NCBI RefSeq assembly: GCF_900188245.1
Contig: NZ_FZOK01000011.1
Span: 1-64,000, forward strand
Origin: Belliella buryatensis
GTDB lineage: Bacteria; Bacteroidota; Bacteroidia; Cytophagales; Cyclobacteriaceae
Reading direction: 5' to 3'
DNA: 64,000 bases
Within the stretch, counting starts at the first letter, position 1. Each line of letters begins with the position of its first letter. A program made the position numbers and the translations under genes. The notes beneath the pieces were generated by a model. It ran no database searches. It saw nothing but the letters and a program-made list of their open reading frames with translations, and had not been told where the DNA came from. This document shows positions 1-9,321 of this stretch, piece after piece.

Positions 1-520
1 GTATAGTCTCTGCTTGCTGACTGACCTGGAAGTAGGGTGCCTACATTCTCAGATACTTCTAGCATTTCGTCAACTAGCATTACATCTGTCAAGGTTGTGT
101 TACCTGTGTTCGTTACCGTCAAGGTGTACACTACTTCCTCACCAGCCACTGTCACTACTGACTTATCTGCTGATTTAGCTAAGCTGATCGCTGAGTTCTG
201 ATCAACGTCTACTGTTACCGTTGCATCGTCTTCTGGCATATCTCCGTTTGGATCTTCACCTGTTGTGCTCGCTACGTTCACGATAGAACCGTTGTCTATA
301 TCAGACTGGGTTACTGTGTATGTATAGTCTCTGCTTGCTGACTGACCTGGTAGTAGGGTGCCTACATTCTCAGATACTTCTAGCATCGCATCCACGATCA
401 TCACATCTGTCAAGGTCGTGTTGCCTGTGTTCGTTACCGTCAAGGTATACACTACTTCCTCGCCTGCTGCTGTTACTATTGTTTTGTTCGCTGATTTAGC
501 TATTGCGATTGCTGAGTTTT
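1..520 (-). repeat. Second tandem coding repeat with 321-bp period, partly in window
   Basis: The sequence from position 1 matches that from 322 (both begin GTATAGTCTCTGCTTGCTGA) over about 200 bp, giving a 321-bp (107-residue) period. The copies are more diverged than the 309-bp pair. The encoded unit contains AGEEVVYTLTVTNTGNTTL. More copies may lie outside the window. Confidence 0.85.
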
Positions 521-3290
521 GTACTGCATCAACCTCTTCATCATCACTTACTGTGATATCGCCTACTGTTGCTGTCGCTACATTCGTCACACTTCCCGCA
601 TCAATGTCATCTTGATCTACTGTGTAAGTAGTGTTGATTACTTCTGATGCATTTGGTGCCAACGTTGCTATCGTCTGGTTCAAGCCTGTCAATGGATCTA
701 CAACAACTATGTTGCTCAAAGTCACATTTCCAGTATTCGTTACCGTAATCACGTAGTCAATCTCGTCGCCTACTGCTTCATAGCTTGAGCCAGGAGCTGC
801 TGCCTTCGTGATGGCTAAACCTGGTGTCTGTACTGCATCAACCTCTTCATCATCACTTACTGTGATATCGCCTACTGTTGCTGTCGCTACATTCGTCACA
901 CTTCCCACATCAATGTCATCCTGATCTACTGTGTAAGTAGTGTTGATTACTTCTGATGCATTTGGTGCTAACGTTGCTATCGTCTGGTTCAAGCCTGTCA
1001 ATGGATCTACAACAGCTATGTTGCTCAAAGTCACATTTCCAGTATTCGTTACCGTAATCACGTAGTCAATCTCGTCGCCTACTGCTTCATAGCTTGAGCC
1101 AGGAGCTGCTGCCTTCGTGATGGCTAAACCTGGTGTCTGAGTGATCGTCGTCGTCACACTCGCCTCTTCCTCTCCTGTCAAATCTGTGTTAACAAATGCT
1201 GTATTTACGATATCAGCACCTGCATCGATCATCGCTTGTGTAACTACAAAAGAAGCATTGAAAACCCAAGTTTCGTCTGTATCTAAGTTTCCATCTCCAT
1301 TTGTATCACCTGAAGCAAGTGTCAATGGAGTAGCATCATTTGTTAATGGGTCAGTTACTACAACACCCGTCAATGGTGTATTACCTGGATTCGTGACTGT
1401 GATGGTGTAGTTCAAAGTTGTTGGCTTATCGATTTCATCGAAGTCAACTGTCTTAGTGATTGCTACGCTACAGTCATTGATTGTCAAAGTCACTGGTGTT
1501 CTTTCAAGAGACACACAACCCTCAGCTGTTACTGCCTCTGCATAAAAAGTAGCAGAACCGATCGAACTCAAAGTTGGTGTAACTTCAGATCCACCAGTGG
1601 GAGTAGCATACCATCGGTAAGTAATATCTGAAACTGCTTCGATTGCATCATTTGCATCTAAAGTCTGGATTGGATCTACTGAACAAACAGTGATATCACC
1701 AGTAGATACAGGTCTAACTGGAGCTTGATTTACAATCACTTCTACTGGCTGAATCACGAAACAACCTGCTAAAGAAGTAGCTTTGATATAATAAGTACCT
1801 GTTTCTGATATTTCTTCTGGATTAGTTAACTCAACTAATCCCGCTGCATCTGAAAAATAGGCTAAAGAATTAAACCCACTAGAACCAGCTGTTATTGCAC
1901 CAGCAGTCAAATCAACCGTGCCTGGCTCACATACAGCAGCTGGGTTGGTGATAGTTAATACTGGAAGTGGGTTCACTGTAATAGACACTTCTACTCTAGT
2001 ACTTTCACACTGACCGTCTTTCACTTGAGCAACCCAAACTGGATAAGTACCGGAGGCTACATTATCTGTATCTACCGTAGGAACAGATTCAAATGGTAAA
2101 TCTGAAGTTTGTGAATCATAATATACCAATGAATATCCTGCATCAGCAGTGATATTGTAACCCTGTACCCCAGAACCCACACAATAATTCTCATTGCTGA
2201 AAACTGATGGTGCTGGTGCAGCATTTGGTCTGGTGATATTGGAAGTGGATATATTGAAACAGCCTCTACCATCTGTAACAGTCACAGTGTATGTACCAGG
2301 GCTTAAATTGGTTTGGTTTTGATTGTTTTCTGTACCAGCAGGAATAATCCCACCATCTGTAGCTGTCCATGAGAAAGTATAGTTCCCATCACCACCTGTA
2401 ACATTCGTCAACGTAATGGTGCCTGCACCTTCTACTGAGCAATCATCATCTATTTTAGTCGCTGTAATTGAGAGTGGACTGAGTACAGTTACAGTTTTTG
2501 TTTCTGAACTAGTAAGCCTACCATCAGTGGTAGTTAAAGTTACGTTATATTCTCCAGGACTTGAGAAATTAAAAGTAGGGTTAGCATCAGTAGATGTTCC
2601 TAAACCACCAAAATCCCATAAATAGGAGTAATTTTCGGGATTACCCCCAGAGGTAAGATTTTCAAAACTAACCGAAAAGTCATTACATAAATCATCAAAA
2701 TCAAAATCAACATTGATAGGGGTAATTATAACCCTAATAGCTTCTGGTTCTTCTTGACATTGAGAAGAGTTAGTATAACTAGAACAGTCATAATTGCTTT
2801 CCGTAGGATTTGTCCCTGAACCACCTGATGCTTGCTGTCTCCAAACTAATAATATATCAGTCAATCCAAGACTAGTTCCACAGGACCATAAAAAAGGAGA
2901 ATCTGTTAAAATCAATTCCTGAGGCCCAGCAGTTTGAGATGGCAAAACTGAAATCCACCTATTTATAAAAAACACATCATTTCCGATAAGCAAGTCAGCT
3001 TGAAACCTTGCTCTATATCTATCAGCAGCTGCATTTGATTGATACTGTATGGCTACATTAACAAGAAAAGAATCTCCTTGATTACATTCTGTAACGATTT
3101 CATCAAGTCTATTTCCATTAATATCTACTAAATAAACATCTGTCAAAGTATAACTGTTTTGAGGACAATTATAAGTGTTTGAACAATCCGATGATGATTC
3201 TCTTAAATCAAGTAAACTTTGGGAATACCCAATTTGAATACCTAAAAGAAGGAAAACCAAACTCAATAACGATTTAATATACGTCTTCAT
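1..3290 (-). CDS. Giant surface adhesin with PKD, SprB-like and DUF11-like repeats, partial (C-terminus outside window)
   Basis: The frame is open for 1096 codons from the ATG at 3290 to the window edge. An N-terminal Sec signal peptide (about residues 1-23, ending GYSQ) precedes a cysteine-containing region to about 190. A PKD fold with LWDFGG and SPGEYNVTLT follows (about 190-262), then a SprB-like repeat with SPGTYTVTVTDG (about 290-345). Several Ig-like CHU_C-associated domains rich in Cys and Pro run to about 600. From about 605 to the edge come DUF11-type units of 103-112 residues with VTNTGN cores, the last four arranged as two near-identical pairs. Such proteins are secreted in Bacteroidota, commonly through type IX secretion; the C-terminal sorting domain is not visible here. 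Role inferred: cell-surface adhesion or gliding-associated adhesin. The precise function is unknown. Confidence 0.85.
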   Translation of the reverse strand, partial: MKTYIKSLLSLVFLLLGIQIGYSQSLLDLRESSSDCSNTYNCPQNSYTLTDVYLVDINGNRLDEIVTECNQGDSFLVNVAIQYQSNAAADRYRARFQADLLIGNDVFFINRWISVLPSQTAGPQELILTDSPFLWSCGTSLGLTDILLVWRQQASGGSGTNPTESNYDCSSYTNSSQCQEEPEAIRVIITPINVDFDFDDLCNDFSVSFENLTSGGNPENYSYLWDFGGLGTSTDANPTFNFSSPGEYNVTLTTTDGRLTSSETKTVTVLSPLSITATKIDDDCSVEGAGTITLTNVTGGDGNYTFSWTATDGGIIPAGTENNQNQTNLSPGTYTVTVTDGRGCFNISTSNITRPNAAPAPSVFSNENYCVGSGVQGYNITADAGYSLVYYDSQTSDLPFESVPTVDTDNVASGTYPVWVAQVKDGQCESTRVEVSITVNPLPVLTITNPAAVCEPGTVDLTAGAITAGSSGFNSLAYFSDAAGLVELTNPEEISETGTYYIKATSLAGCFVIQPVEVIVNQAPVRPVSTGDITVCSVDPIQTLDANDAIEAVSDITYRWYATPTGGSEVTPTLSSIGSATFYAEAVTAEGCVSLERTPVTLTINDCSVAITKTVDFDEIDKPTTLNYTITVTNPGNTPLTGVVVTDPLTNDATPLTLASGDTNGDGNLDTDETWVFNASFVVTQAMIDAGADIVNTAFVNTDLTGEEEASVTTTITQTPGLAITKAAAPGSSYEAVGDEIDYVITVTNTGNVTLSNIAVVDPLTGLNQTIATLAPNASEVINTTYTVDQDDIDVGSVTNVATATVGDITVSDDEEVDAVQTPGLAITKAAAPGSSYEAVGDEIDYVITVTNTGNVTLSNIVVVDPLTGLNQTIATLAPNASEVINTTYTVDQDDIDAGSVTNVATATVGDITVSDDEEVDAVQNSAIAIAKSANKTIVTAAGEEVVYTLTVTNTGNTTLTDVMIVDAMLEVSENVGTLLPGQSASRDYTYTVTQSDIDNGSIVNVASTTGEDPNGDMPEDDATVTVDVDQNSAISLAKSADKSVVTVAGEEVVYTLTVTNTGNTTLTDVMLVDEMLEVSENVGTLLPGQSASRDY
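521..1138 (-). repeat. Tandem 309-bp coding repeat, two near-identical copies
   Basis: Positions 521-829 and 830-1138 align without gaps and I count four differing bases out of 309. Each copy encodes one 103-residue DUF11-type unit beginning near TPGLAITKAAAPG. The near identity at DNA level, including silent positions, points to recent duplication or ongoing gene conversion inside the adhesin gene. Confidence 0.93.
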
Positions 3291-3301
3291 AACCTAATAG
3301 A

Positions 3302-3547
3302 TTAAGATACCTGACCCGTGAAGGTCATGGTTTGTGAATAAACATTTTTGATGGATGGAAGCGGGGTGCTAGGTGTACTAAGCGGCTTCTTGAAAAATCC
3401 CCCTGATGCTTCTGAATGAAAATCTAAAATCCAGTCTCCAAAATTGACTGGGATTACCTCGAAGAACTTCTGCGCGTCCTTCTGCATCTGCGCATAGCAG
3501 TAATACTGTAAACCTTTTCCCATAACCTGTTTTATTAAAAGCTTCAA
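3302..3547 (-). other. Possible small gene or remnant upstream of the adhesin; unrecognised
   Basis: An 81-codon frame starts at 3547 and stops at 3302, 11 bp before the adhesin ATG on the same strand. A second overlapping frame (3578-3378, 66 codons) is also open, so coding is not proven. The base composition is close to that of genes, while the neighbouring 3590-4080 stretch is very AT-rich. The peptide has no signal peptide, no membrane segment and no motif I recognise. It could be a small gene in the adhesin transcript, a structured leader or a degraded gene. Confidence 0.25.
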
Positions 3548-3578
3548 TTTCAGTTCGATACCCTGTTTTTTGATTCAA

Positions 3579-4096
3579 TCTTGTTACACAGAATCAATCG
3601 AACATATTTATTTGCTGTAAAAATACACAAATTTGTATTTCATAAACAAGTTTTTTCAAAAAAAATATTCAACATAATGCATTTTTTTTTATTCAAAATA
3701 CATTTTTATTTTTGTATAATAATTTTAATCAGCTGATTATTAATGTTTTATGTATTTTTACATTTCGAAAAAAATTTGAAATTATTTCAGACAAAGCTTA
3801 AAAATAAATTTCTACTTCACTGAAATATAATTGATTATAGATTTTTCGGTAGATTAAAAACCCATTGATTTAACAATTAAACATAAAAAAATATGACCTT
3901 TTGAGTTATACTTTATCTTTTGATTTTGAAAAAAACTTTTTAAAACTTAATAATCCTATTTTGTCATATTTTAAAATGACAAGAAAAAAACTGCCAGGTT
4001 TCTTTTAATACAATAAATATTACAGCTATTATGATTTACAAACCTGGCAGGTTTGACCAAAACTGCTACTTAGACTAAGTAGGAATAAATCTAATT
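3579..4096. other. AT-rich intergenic region with REP-like hairpin
   Basis: No convincing gene is visible in this very AT-rich stretch, which has long A and T runs between 3590 and 3990. Near its right end is an inverted repeat, CTGCCAGGTTT at 3991-4001 and AAACCTGGCAG at 4040-4050. The second arm is part of the 15-bp palindrome AAACCTGGCAGGTTT (4040-4054). A close relative of that palindrome occurs at 31748, so it may be a dispersed repeat or lie in a 3' region of the minus-strand gene ending at 4097. Confidence 0.6.
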
Positions 4097-5224
4097 TTAT
4101 TTTACCGTGAGTAATCTAAACTGAAACAGGTCTTCATCTATATCGGGATTGTTAGGATGATCCGTAGAAAACCAAATCCCTTCCTCTGTCTCAAAAATAT
4201 AATTGGCATTGGTGGCGCTTTCGGGAAGTATGATTTCTCCCACTTTTTGGAAATCCTCATCTAAAAATACCAAAGCCCATTTTGAAGCTAGAAATGTCAC
4301 CCTTGACTCCATCTCATCGCCAGGGGATTCCTCAAACCTCGCCACACGCATATATAAGTTGTGCAACGGCAAATAAGCTGTACGCTCATAAGCATTTGAA
4401 TAATTCATGATGCGCATGATTTCATCCATATCCTCAAACATATCCTTTGATGAGGTGGGAGGGTCTGCGGGGAATTGAGAGAAAGAAGCTGGGTAGCTAT
4501 GCTGCACTCCATCCTTCATCACATAGATATCTCGAAAGTTAAGATTGACGATCAGTTCTCCATTTTTCCCCAAAGTGACTCCTGACATGATCATTTTATT
4601 GAGGTTTGTTCCCAAAAACTCCCGATCAAACATACTTGCAAACTCATATGTATCATCTTTCAAGTTGTAAGCAATTACATTAGGCAAAGCTGCCAGCTCA
4701 TCGACAGTCAATGACGTCCATTGAAAAACCATTGGAATAGTTGGAATATAGAGCACATCATCTACCTTTTCCAATGCAAAACCTAGTGGAGAAATGTTCT
4801 TTTCAAAAATCTCCGCAGTCTTCAAAGTATGTTGTGATAAGACCTCCCCTGATGCATTCATTTGAAAAAATCTATCTCCTGATGTATAAAGCCAAATCTC
4901 GCCATCATCGGTGATCTTGACATCAGCAACATTTCCTCCCATGCCATTTGGCCCCTCTTTTTCAAACTTGGTTTCAAAAAGCAATTCCGAGGTCTTTTTA
5001 TCAAAAGCAACTAGGGAATTTTTTCCATAATTGTAGAAATAAATCTTGTCTATGGTATTTACAAAGATATGGTTGAAGTGCCCCCAACCCTCTGGCATGG
5101 CAAAGGTTTTGATTTCAGTACTGAGATCTAACTGTATTTCGCTAGCTACATCTTCTTGATTTTTAGCTGTATTACAAGCAATAAGTAGGCTGATACTAAT
5201 AATTGTAAAAATACTTCTGATCAT
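4097..5224 (-). CDS. DUF4221-like lipoprotein, predicted beta-propeller
   Basis: This 375-residue protein begins with a lipoprotein signal peptide, with the lipobox LIAC at about residues 14-17. The rest reads as short beta-rich repeats with GEIWLYTSGD-like and GKNGELIV-like strand-turn units, as in six-bladed propeller proteins. The layout resembles the DUF4221 family, common as cell-envelope lipoproteins in Cyclobacteriaceae and of unknown function. The start at 5224 places the signal peptide at the very N-terminus. The gene stands alone, with 72 bp to the DUF3109 gene upstream on the same strand. The DUF4221 assignment is from memory of the family's appearance; lipoprotein nature is the firmer part. 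Confidence 0.6.
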   Translation of the reverse strand: MIRSIFTIISISLLIACNTAKNQEDVASEIQLDLSTEIKTFAMPEGWGHFNHIFVNTIDKIYFYNYGKNSLVAFDKKTSELLFETKFEKEGPNGMGGNVADVKITDDGEIWLYTSGDRFFQMNASGEVLSQHTLKTAEIFEKNISPLGFALEKVDDVLYIPTIPMVFQWTSLTVDELAALPNVIAYNLKDDTYEFASMFDREFLGTNLNKMIMSGVTLGKNGELIVNLNFRDIYVMKDGVQHSYPASFSQFPADPPTSSKDMFEDMDEIMRIMNYSNAYERTAYLPLHNLYMRVARFEESPGDEMESRVTFLASKWALVFLDEDFQKVGEIILPESATNANYIFETEEGIWFSTDHPNNPDIDEDLFQFRLLTVK

Positions 5225-5296
5225 GGTCTGGATTTTTGATGACTATATATTTCAGAAATATACTAAAAAATATTTTTAAAACTAAAACTTATATAC

Positions 5297-5893
5297 TTAC
5301 CCTTTAACTTCAATTTGATCTTGAGAATTACCAGCTTCTATCTCCACCACCAATTCCGCATACCAAGATTCTCCAAATTTCCTAATCAAAGCATCCTTCA
5401 AAAACTTGTAAACAGGAACACCTAATTTGGTTCCTAACACACAAGCGGCACTACAGATATCCCATCGATCATAGTTCAATGCTTCAAATCCATCATACTT
5501 TTTGACTCTGATGGGATAGAGGTGACAAGAAATTGGCTTTTTGTAGGCGATTTTCCCATCTAGATAAGCCTGCTCTATTCCGCATTTCAAAATACCTTTT
5601 TCATCATATAGGGCATAAGCGCATTCTCTATTTTCTCCAATGGTAGGAGTTCCCTTATCTCCTTCTGTGTCAATCACCCAAGTACCTTGTGCTTCAATGG
5701 CATCACGCCCTTCTTGTGTAATATAGTCCTTAACAATCGGGTATATATCTTCAATAATCTTAGTCTCTTCATCTTCCAGCGGTGCTCCAGCATCCCCTTC
5801 CACACAGCAAGCTCCCTTGCATTTTTCTAAATCACACACAAAAAACTGGTCTTTTATATCATCAGAGATGACTGCATTGCCTACTAGGATCAT
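5297..5893 (-). CDS. DUF3109 family cysteine-rich protein
   Basis: The 198-residue protein carries cysteine clusters typical of the DUF3109/YkgJ-like group: [11 protein letters not shown] near the N-terminus, then [24 protein letters not shown] and DICSAAC. The spacing suggests binding of a metal or iron-sulfur cluster, but the biochemical role of the family is not established. It has no signal peptide, so it should be cytoplasmic. Two ATGs are available; I chose 5893 because relatives start MI(I/L)-x-G just before the ISDD-FVC segment, and 5899 adds only two residues. It lies between the DUF4221-like gene and the TonB receptor on the same strand, with no sign of operon coupling. Confidence 0.8.
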   Translation of the reverse strand: MILVGNAVISDDIKDQFFVCDLEKCKGACCVEGDAGAPLEDEETKIIEDIYPIVKDYITQEGRDAIEAQGTWVIDTEGDKGTPTIGENRECAYALYDEKGILKCGIEQAYLDGKIAYKKPISCHLYPIRVKKYDGFEALNYDRWDICSAACVLGTKLGVPVYKFLKDALIRKFGESWYAELVVEIEAGNSQDQIEVKG

Positions 5894-6014
5894 GATCATT
5901 ATTCTTTAGACCTCAAAGCTACAAAAAAGCTTCTCTTTAACTCTACAAAAGATTCATTTGATTGTCTGGAATGCCTACAGTATATATTAAAACTTTCAGA
6001 ATGGACCAAAAAAA

Positions 6015-6042
6015 GAACCGCCCCGATTTCTCGGAGCGGTTC
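6015..6042 (-). terminator. Rho-independent terminator of the TonB receptor gene
   Basis: Read on the minus strand, a 12-bp stem with one G-U pair and a GAAA tetraloop is followed directly by seven T residues. It lies about 100 bp after the receptor stop codon at 6146 and before the DUF3109 gene. Confidence 0.9.
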
Positions 6043-6145
6043 AACCCAGCACTATGAAGAAAAGCTATTTAAAGCCTTACTAACATCATAAACAGTACTG
6101 ATTAGATAATGTTTGAAAGTTTGAAAAAAAAATTACTTTTTTTTC

Positions 6146-8575
6146 TTAGAATCTAAATTCGTAGCCTGCTGTGATGAATCTAGGGATACCTACTCTGATT
6201 CCTTGTGGTCTTCTTGTAGCTATATACCTCTCATCTGTCAGGTTTTTGATAGCTACATTGAATCTAGAATTCCACTTTTTGACATCATAGCTTATCATGG
6301 CATCCAGAACTGTATAACTATCTAGCTTTCCTATTCTCCCATCTACAGAAGGCGCTACTGTATTCAATTCATCACCAAACTGATCACCAACATAGTTCAA
6401 GGTCAGTCGAGCACCAAAACCAGACTCAGTTTCTAATGTCAATGCTGAATTGATAAACCAGTTAGGCGCATAAGGCGTTCTGTTGCCGTTGATATTTATA
6501 TCATCGATAAATCTATCAGCTGAATAAGTGGAAAGCGCATATGTTGCATTGATGTCATAGTTTAATCTTGTTTTGGTCAGACCGAAAAGGTTACTCAAAT
6601 CAAAAACCATTGCAGATTCCACACCTCTATGTAAGGTAGCGCCTGCGTTGACTACTCCAAAGCCAAGTCCACCAGCAGACTCTGCCACAGGAATGATCTG
6701 ATTGCTGAAATCCATGTAGAAACCAGTCATTTCCATAAAAATCCAATTGCTGATCTCTGTCCTGAATCCCAATTCATAATTCCAGCTTTCTTCCGCATCA
6801 AGGTCTAGCACATCTCCCATGGCTGTAATCGCATCTTTAGTTCTTGGAGGAGCATATCCTTTGTGCACACCACCAAAGAAATTCACTTTTTGAGCTGGTC
6901 TATAATTGAAACCCATACCTGGGATGATTTCTTGAATTACATTTCCTGCTACTAAGATGGTGTCTCTGATACCGACTCCTGCAAAATTTCTTCTTCTGAT
7001 ATCTCTCTCGTAGTTGAAATTTTCATATCTCACCCCAAGGTTGAAGTCAACTTTTTCAGAAAGTGCGATTTTATTTTGCGCATAAGCAGCAAAAGCATTG
7101 CCTGTTCTTACTTCATCTTCGACCAAGTTCCCACTCTTCACACCTGCCTTTGTACCGTTGATACGTTGTTCGTTGGCTTGTTCCCATAGTAGTCTAGTTC
7201 CTACGGTCAACTCATTCTTCAAATTGAAAAGCTTGTGATCTATTTCTAATCTAGGCTCAATTCCACCTACAGCAAACTGCCTATTTCTATTTCCTGTACC
7301 ATTTCTCATGAAGATAGCACCTCCTGGAATCTCTCTATCACCCCAAACCACTCCAGTCCAATTTGAAGGAGGGGTATTCGTATCGTTGATGCTGAAATCT
7401 TGCCTATTCCAATTTCTAGTTGTGGTGTAAGCATAGGCAATGGTATTCAACCTTACATTGCTATTGAATCTGTATTTATGACTGAAGCTGATAGAATATC
7501 TTGACACATCAAGTTGATCATCAGGAGCCAATCTAGTAAAGTCTTGACCACCTTGATCAAACATCACTTGATTGATACCTATATAAGTGGAATTAGAAAC
7601 TTCATTGTATAGGCCCAACTTTAAGCCCAATTCAGATTTATCATTGATGTTAAAAAGAAACTTGGTATTGAGGTCAGTGATATCAAATTTTGTAGGTCCA
7701 ATGTTATCCGCTCTCTTTTTCAAAAGGTTGACTTGCATACCTGTGTTGCCAAAGGTGTTGCCATAATTTACCAAGCCAGAGAAAAATCCTCCTTGCCCTC
7801 CTAGAATTTTTACTGATCCTTCTTGTTCTTGCGGAGGATTTGGAGAGATATAGTTGACCACCCCACCGATGGTCTGAGGACCGTAGAGGATTTGTCCAGA
7901 ACCTTTAAGGATTTCCACGCCTGCCATTCTGTCGATTGCTGGAGTGTAGTACATTTCTGGCTCACCGTAAGGAGAAAGCGCTACTGGCACTCCATCTTCT
8001 AAAACCAAAACAGATCTACTTCTATCAGGGTCTAGTCCTCTGATACCGATATTGACACGCATGCCAATACCTTCCTCATCTACTACGTGTACACCTGGAG
8101 ATCTTCTGAGTACTTCATTGCCACTGATCGGAGAAATGGTATTCAACTCTCTTTGATCTATATAAGTAACAGAGCCAGGAACTTTCGAAAACACCCTGTC
8201 TTTGTTAGCGATCACCGTGATCTGCGGCATTTCAACACCAGTCTCTTCAAATACCAAGTCCAACTCGCTAATCTGACCACCTCTGACAGTGACTTCGCGC
8301 GTGAAAGTTTTGTATCCTACAGCAGATACTTTGATGGTGTAGGTACCATCTTCCAAATCATAAATTTGAAAAGTCCCATCAAGGTTGGTGAAAGTCCCTT
8401 TCACTGTTCCCACTACCAAGATATTAGCATACGGGATGTTTTCTCCTTCTTTGGATTTGATTTTACCTGATATGACTACTGTCTTTTCATCTTTATCATT
8501 GATCAGTACTTCATTTGAAAATGCTGCCGTTGTAAAAGCGAGCATCAAAAGGGTGATAATTACCTTGATTTTCAT
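6146..8575 (-). CDS. TonB-dependent outer-membrane receptor, FecA-like
   Basis: This 809-residue receptor has a Sec signal peptide (about 1-20, ending AAFS) and a CarboxypepD regulatory-like domain at about 33-112 ([19 protein letters not shown]). The plug follows at about 128-240 ([21 protein letters not shown]), and a 22-stranded-type barrel ends in GYEFRF with the terminal Phe needed for outer-membrane assembly. Such receptors import ferric siderophores or other scarce ligands using TonB-ExbBD energy. Plug and barrel resemble the FecA/ferric-citrate group (COG4772), but the ligand cannot be read from sequence. The upstream region has two matching Fur-like palindromes and the gene ends in a strong terminator, so it is probably a monocistronic iron-regulated gene. 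Confidence 0.88.
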   Translation of the reverse strand: MKIKVIITLLMLAFTTAAFSNEVLINDKDEKTVVISGKIKSKEGENIPYANILVVGTVKGTFTNLDGTFQIYDLEDGTYTIKVSAVGYKTFTREVTVRGGQISELDLVFEETGVEMPQITVIANKDRVFSKVPGSVTYIDQRELNTISPISGNEVLRRSPGVHVVDEEGIGMRVNIGIRGLDPDRSRSVLVLEDGVPVALSPYGEPEMYYTPAIDRMAGVEILKGSGQILYGPQTIGGVVNYISPNPPQEQEGSVKILGGQGGFFSGLVNYGNTFGNTGMQVNLLKKRADNIGPTKFDITDLNTKFLFNINDKSELGLKLGLYNEVSNSTYIGINQVMFDQGGQDFTRLAPDDQLDVSRYSISFSHKYRFNSNVRLNTIAYAYTTTRNWNRQDFSINDTNTPPSNWTGVVWGDREIPGGAIFMRNGTGNRNRQFAVGGIEPRLEIDHKLFNLKNELTVGTRLLWEQANEQRINGTKAGVKSGNLVEDEVRTGNAFAAYAQNKIALSEKVDFNLGVRYENFNYERDIRRRNFAGVGIRDTILVAGNVIQEIIPGMGFNYRPAQKVNFFGGVHKGYAPPRTKDAITAMGDVLDLDAEESWNYELGFRTEISNWIFMEMTGFYMDFSNQIIPVAESAGGLGFGVVNAGATLHRGVESAMVFDLSNLFGLTKTRLNYDINATYALSTYSADRFIDDININGNRTPYAPNWFINSALTLETESGFGARLTLNYVGDQFGDELNTVAPSVDGRIGKLDSYTVLDAMISYDVKKWNSRFNVAIKNLTDERYIATRRPQGIRVGIPRFITAGYEFRF

Positions 8576-8891
8576 ACAATTGGTATAAAACTTATCTATT
8601 CTTATTTAGATTTAATTCAATTAACGATGCAAATGTATACGCTATTTAAACTTAATCCAAATAAGGTTAATAAGATTATCATAAATATTTTTTATGAAAT
8701 ACAGGCTATAATAGAAAAAATCAAAGCCTCATATTCTGCTCATAATTGCGACAACTTCTCTTGGTCAAAGGCAAAACACAAAGATAATTAACAGCTCTTG
8801 GGATATAATTTAGTAGTCTAACCAGACATACTTTATAAGGATTCTACAGAGCCAATGGAATCACATCTGAATAATTTGCGTTTATTTGCAT
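8576..8891. other. Divergent intergenic region between TonB receptor and rnpB
   Basis: This 316-bp AT-rich stretch should contain the minus-strand receptor promoter, with the Fur-like pair at 8602-8665, and the plus-strand rnpB promoter near its right end. I see no ORF with coding character and no unambiguous TAnnTTTG promoter element for rnpB. Confidence 0.5.
8602..8665 (-). promoter_or_regulatory. Two putative Fur boxes in the TonB receptor promoter
   Basis: Positions 8602-8624 and 8642-8665 each hold an AT-rich dyad of about 23 bp built on the pattern (T/C)TATTTA-R-A-Y-TTAAT-Y-CAA. The two copies agree at most positions and start exactly 40 bp apart. They lie 27 to 90 bp upstream of the receptor ATG at 8575. 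Bacteroidota Fur boxes have this general form of palindromic ATTTA/TAAAT, so iron regulation is the natural inference. It is not demonstrated here. Confidence 0.5.
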
Positions 8892-9290
8892 TGTGCAAGC
8901 TGGCTTGTCGCCGTCCCGCTTCTTGGCGGGAAGGAGGAAAGTCCGGGCAACATAGAGCACCATACTTCCTAACGGGAAGGTATCAAGTTGGTGACGACTT
9001 GATAACAGATAGTGCCACAGAAAATATACCGCCCCGATCCGATCGGGGTAAGGGTGAAAAGGTGGGGTAAGAGCCCACCGCCCTGGTAGTGATATCAGGG
9101 GCAGGGCAAACCTTATGGGTTGAAAGACCAAATAGGTCCCGCACCGGATTCAATTTCGGAAAAGGTGGCTCGTCTTTCTGCGGGATGGGTAGGTTGATTG
9201 ATCCCGACTGTGAAGTCGGGACTAGATAAATGACAGGCACTCTTTTTGTCTGACAAGAGGAGTACAGAACCCGGCTTATAAGCTTGCACA
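8892..9290 (+). ncRNA. rnpB: RNase P RNA component (bacterial class A)
   Basis: Hallmark conserved blocks are present: GAGGAAAGTCCGGGC near the 5' end, ACAGAAAATATACCGCC, GGTAAGGGTGAAAAGGTG, and the 3' block AGTACAGAACCCGGCTTA. The P1 helix is a perfect 10-bp pairing of TGTGCAAGCT (8892-8901) with AGCTTGCACA (9281-9290) and sets the ends. The 399-nt length fits an A-type RNA. A CTTTTTATTT tract follows P1 and probably ends transcription. The product is the catalytic subunit that matures tRNA 5' ends together with RnpA. Overlapping reading frames on both strands here are not genes. Confidence 0.97.
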
Positions 9291-9321
9291 CTTTTTATTT
9301 AAATAAACCAAAAACTGAAAT

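Noticed and set aside
358-2625. Plus-strand Ser/Thr/Val-rich frames at the left edge
   Set aside because: They are antisense shadows of the repeat-rich adhesin on the minus strand.
8844-9291. Several overlapping short reading frames on both strands at the RNase P locus
   Set aside because: They coincide with the conserved RNase P RNA, which explains the sequence; none has coding character.
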